Shown: positions 62,274 to 64,000 of the stretch, one piece after another
How positions within the stretch are numbered: position 1 is the first letter of the stretch
Layout of the letters: each line of letters starts with the position of its first letter
The notes under the pieces: generated by a model
Database searches by the model: none
Told to the model about the DNA's origin: nothing
Seen by the model: only the letters and a program-made list of their open reading frames with translations
Program-made: the position numbers and the translations under genes
Origin: Anaerosalibacter sp. Marseille-P3206
GTDB lineage: Bacteria > Bacillota > Clostridia > Tissierellales > Sporanaerobacteraceae
Assembly (NCBI RefSeq): GCF_900155565.1
Contig: NZ_FUHM01000002.1
Coordinates: 124,001-188,000 of the forward strand
DNA length: 64,000 bases
Reading direction: 5' to 3'

Positions 62274-63269
62274 GAATAAGATTTCTTTTTCTAATATTTT
62301 AGTTAGTAAATCGATAGAAGATAGTATATCATTTTTAGATGCCATTTCTACTGTTGAATGAACGTATCTTGTTGGTATTGAAATAACTCCAGATGGAATA
62401 CCTTCTCTAGTTAAATGAATAGCACCAGAATCAGTACCACCAAATTCTAACACTTCCATTTGATATTTAATATTATTTTCCCTTGCAACATCTTTCATTA
62501 GTTCTTTTACTTTAGGATGAGTTAAAATAGAATTATCTTTAACTTTAATAGCAGTACCTTTACCTAGACAAACATCAAATGTCTTTGCTTTAGGAGTATC
62601 CCCACTGCCTGTTACATCCAATGCGATACCCATATCAGGATTTATCCTATAAGCTGAAGTTTTTGCACCTCTTAGACCAACTTCTTCTTGAACTGTAAAT
62701 ACAAAATATAAATCATTTATATTATCTTTGATTTTTTTAATTGTTTCAATAGCTACAAAGCATCCAACTCTATCATCTAGACATTTAGATGATACTACAT
62801 TTTCATTTTCATCATATTCTGTTTTGTAAACACATATATCTCCTATATTGATTTTAGCTTCAGCTTCTTCTTTGCTAAATACTCCTATATCAATATACAT
62901 ATTTTCTAAATTAAGTTTATTCATATCTTCTACAGGCTCACTACCTATTATTCCTACAACTCCATTTTCAAATACTACCTTTTGAGATAGTGAAACAAAT
63001 GGAGAAATACCACCTACGTTTGTAAACCTTAGAAAACCTTTATCATCAATATGTGTAACCATAAGGCCTATTTGATCCATATGAGCAGCAATCATTATTT
63101 TTTTACCATTACCTTTTTTTCTAGCAATTAAATTACCTAGTGCATCTACTTCAATTTCATCTACATAATCTTTAATTTCTGATTTAATAAATTCTCTAAC
63201 ATTGTTTTCATTGCCAGATGGAGAATAAATACTTAGTAAGTTTTTTAATAATTCACTATTAAAATTCAT
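62271..63269 (-). CDS. M42-family metallo-aminopeptidase
   Basis: M42 enzymes are large cytoplasmic, cobalt- or zinc-dependent aminopeptidases forming dodecameric shells; some relatives act as glucanases or deblocking peptidases. Metal ligands are in AAHMDQIGLMV near residue 68, LDDRVGC near 180, VQEEVGLRGA near 212 and LDVTGSGD; the final His is in YVHSTVEMAS. The length of 332 residues is normal. AGGGGGA precedes ATG 63269. It overlaps the upstream paralogue by 11 bases, so they form an operon and could assemble together. Confidence 0.9.
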   Translation of the reverse strand: MNFNSELLKNLLSIYSPSGNENNVREFIKSEIKDYVDEIEVDALGNLIARKKGNGKKIMIAAHMDQIGLMVTHIDDKGFLRFTNVGGISPFVSLSQKVVFENGVVGIIGSEPVEDMNKLNLENMYIDIGVFSKEEAEAKINIGDICVYKTEYDENENVVSSKCLDDRVGCFVAIETIKKIKDNINDLYFVFTVQEEVGLRGAKTSAYRINPDMGIALDVTGSGDTPKAKTFDVCLGKGTAIKVKDNSILTHPKVKELMKDVARENNIKYQMEVLEFGGTDSGAIHLTREGIPSGVISIPTRYVHSTVEMASKNDILSSIDLLTKILEKEILF

Positions 63270-64000
63270 TAAAATCCCCCTCTTCTATTTTATTAATAAT
63301 AGCTAATAATAATTTATGTGTATTATAATAATCTTTTTTAGACATAACAGATACAGGTGAATGTATGTATCTGCAAGGAACTGAAATAGTAGATGTAACA
63401 GATCCCTTTTTAGCTAAATGAATTTTACCTGAATCATTACCTCCAAAAGTTGTTTTCCTAAACTGATAAGGGATATTATTTTCTTTAGCAATAGATACTA
63501 TTTTTTGTCTTAAATTAACATCAAATAATGTTGTTCTATCCATTAATGAAATTGCAGGACCATGTCCAAGTTTTGTTGGTATCATATGGTCTTCAGTGCC
63601 AGGAGTATCTGCACAAAGAGTTCCTTCTAAGATAATACTAATATCTGGTTCAACACTATAAGCTGCAGGGCCAGCTCCAACAAGCCCTACTTCTTCCATA
63701 ACTGTAAATACTCCATAAAAACTTAAATCTGTTTCTTCTTTTAGTAGGTCTATAAGTACACTGCAACCAACTCTATTATCAAGTGCTTTAGCTTTAATAA
63801 GATTATTTCCGAATTCTATATATTCACTATTAAACATAACGTAATCACCAATAGAAACTAATTTTTCCGCTTCTTCTTTAGTATTAACACCTATATCTAT
63901 ATATAGATTTTTTATATCCAATGCTTTAGACCACTCATCTTTGTCCTGTAAGTGAATTGGTTTTGAACCTATTACACCATTTATTTTATTTTTTCCTATT
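63259..64000 (-). CDS. M42-family metallo-aminopeptidase, paralogue (5' end outside window)
   Basis: The frame is open to the window edge: residues before 63921 read NGVIGSKPIHL and LQDKDEWSKALD, the equivalent of the neighbour's NGVVGIIGSEP region. Only the last 247 residues are seen. Metal-site residues visible are LDNRVGCSVLI, VMEEVGLVGAGPAA, LEGTLCADTPG and RYIHSPVSVMS. It is clearly related to, but well diverged from, the protein at 62271. Since the N-terminal His-x-Asp ligand lies beyond the window, activity cannot be judged. Confidence 0.88.
   Translation of the reverse strand, partial: IGKNKINGVIGSKPIHLQDKDEWSKALDIKNLYIDIGVNTKEEAEKLVSIGDYVMFNSEYIEFGNNLIKAKALDNRVGCSVLIDLLKEETDLSFYGVFTVMEEVGLVGAGPAAYSVEPDISIILEGTLCADTPGTEDHMIPTKLGHGPAISLMDRTTLFDVNLRQKIVSIAKENNIPYQFRKTTFGGNDSGKIHLAKKGSVTSTISVPCRYIHSPVSVMSKKDYYNTHKLLLAIINKIEEGDFNEF

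Overview
The window is AT-rich chromosomal DNA from a motile, spore-forming, low-GC Firmicute, most likely a member of the Clostridia. I infer this from the gene order, which follows the Bacillus subtilis cheA-sigD-rpsB-polC-infB-pnp-recA-rny-spoVS-mutSL backbone; from the sporulation genes (two spoVS copies, a YlmC/YmxH protein, an YlxY-like deacetylase, a SpoIIIE/FtsK translocase, a dapG-like aspartokinase); from Gram-positive PolC; and from a LexA/YneA pair with Bacillus-type SOS boxes. I cannot name the genus. I see no tRNA or rRNA genes, insertion sequences, prophage blocks or CRISPR arrays. This is mostly a conserved housekeeping region with a few unusual insertions.

Layout. 1-7414: end of a chemotaxis/motility operon (cheB partial, cheA, cheW, cheC, cheD, sigD-type sigma factor, FapA-family protein, two small proteins, the second SwrB-like). 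7415-14773: rpsB, tsf, pyrH, frr, uppS, cdsA, rseP, ispG and an MgtC-family gene; dxr, normally between cdsA and rseP, is absent. 14794-28960: polC, then rimP-nusA-ylxR-infB-rbfA-nrnA-truB-ribF with its own promoter, then rpsO and pnp. 29172-37937: deacetylase, dut, ylmC, aspartokinase, tepA, uppP, ftsK, rimO, pgsA. 37949-43720: cinA, recA with an SOS box, then a nuclease-ATPase cluster in which an SbcD-like nuclease is followed by an SbcC/Rad50-like ATPase split over separate reading frames. 43873-48823: rny, tandem spoVS genes, a PHP phosphoesterase, a PadR regulator and an aminotransferase. 49248-51381: a tyrosine recombinase, then divergent yneA and lexA with three SOS boxes between them. 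51387-59867, minus strand: a PLP enzyme, hfq, miaA, mutL, mutS, miaB. 60109-64000: an aminotransferase, a MerR-like coiled-coil protein and two M42 aminopeptidases, the last cut by the window end.

How the genes work together. DNA repair runs through the second half: recA, lexA and yneA carry recognisable SOS operators; the SbcCD-like cluster sits directly behind recA; mutS and mutL lie further along. A second theme is entry into sporulation: sigma-H-like promoters are visible before both spoVS genes, before the tyrosine recombinase and, more weakly, before ftsK. RNA-level control is suggested by structured leaders before rpsB, rimP-nusA, rpsO and rny. The most unusual items are the split SbcC/Rad50 ATPase with its zinc hook at the break point, a diverged pair of hairpin repeats far apart in the window, and a long inverted repeat between the sigma-H promoter and the start codon of the recombinase.
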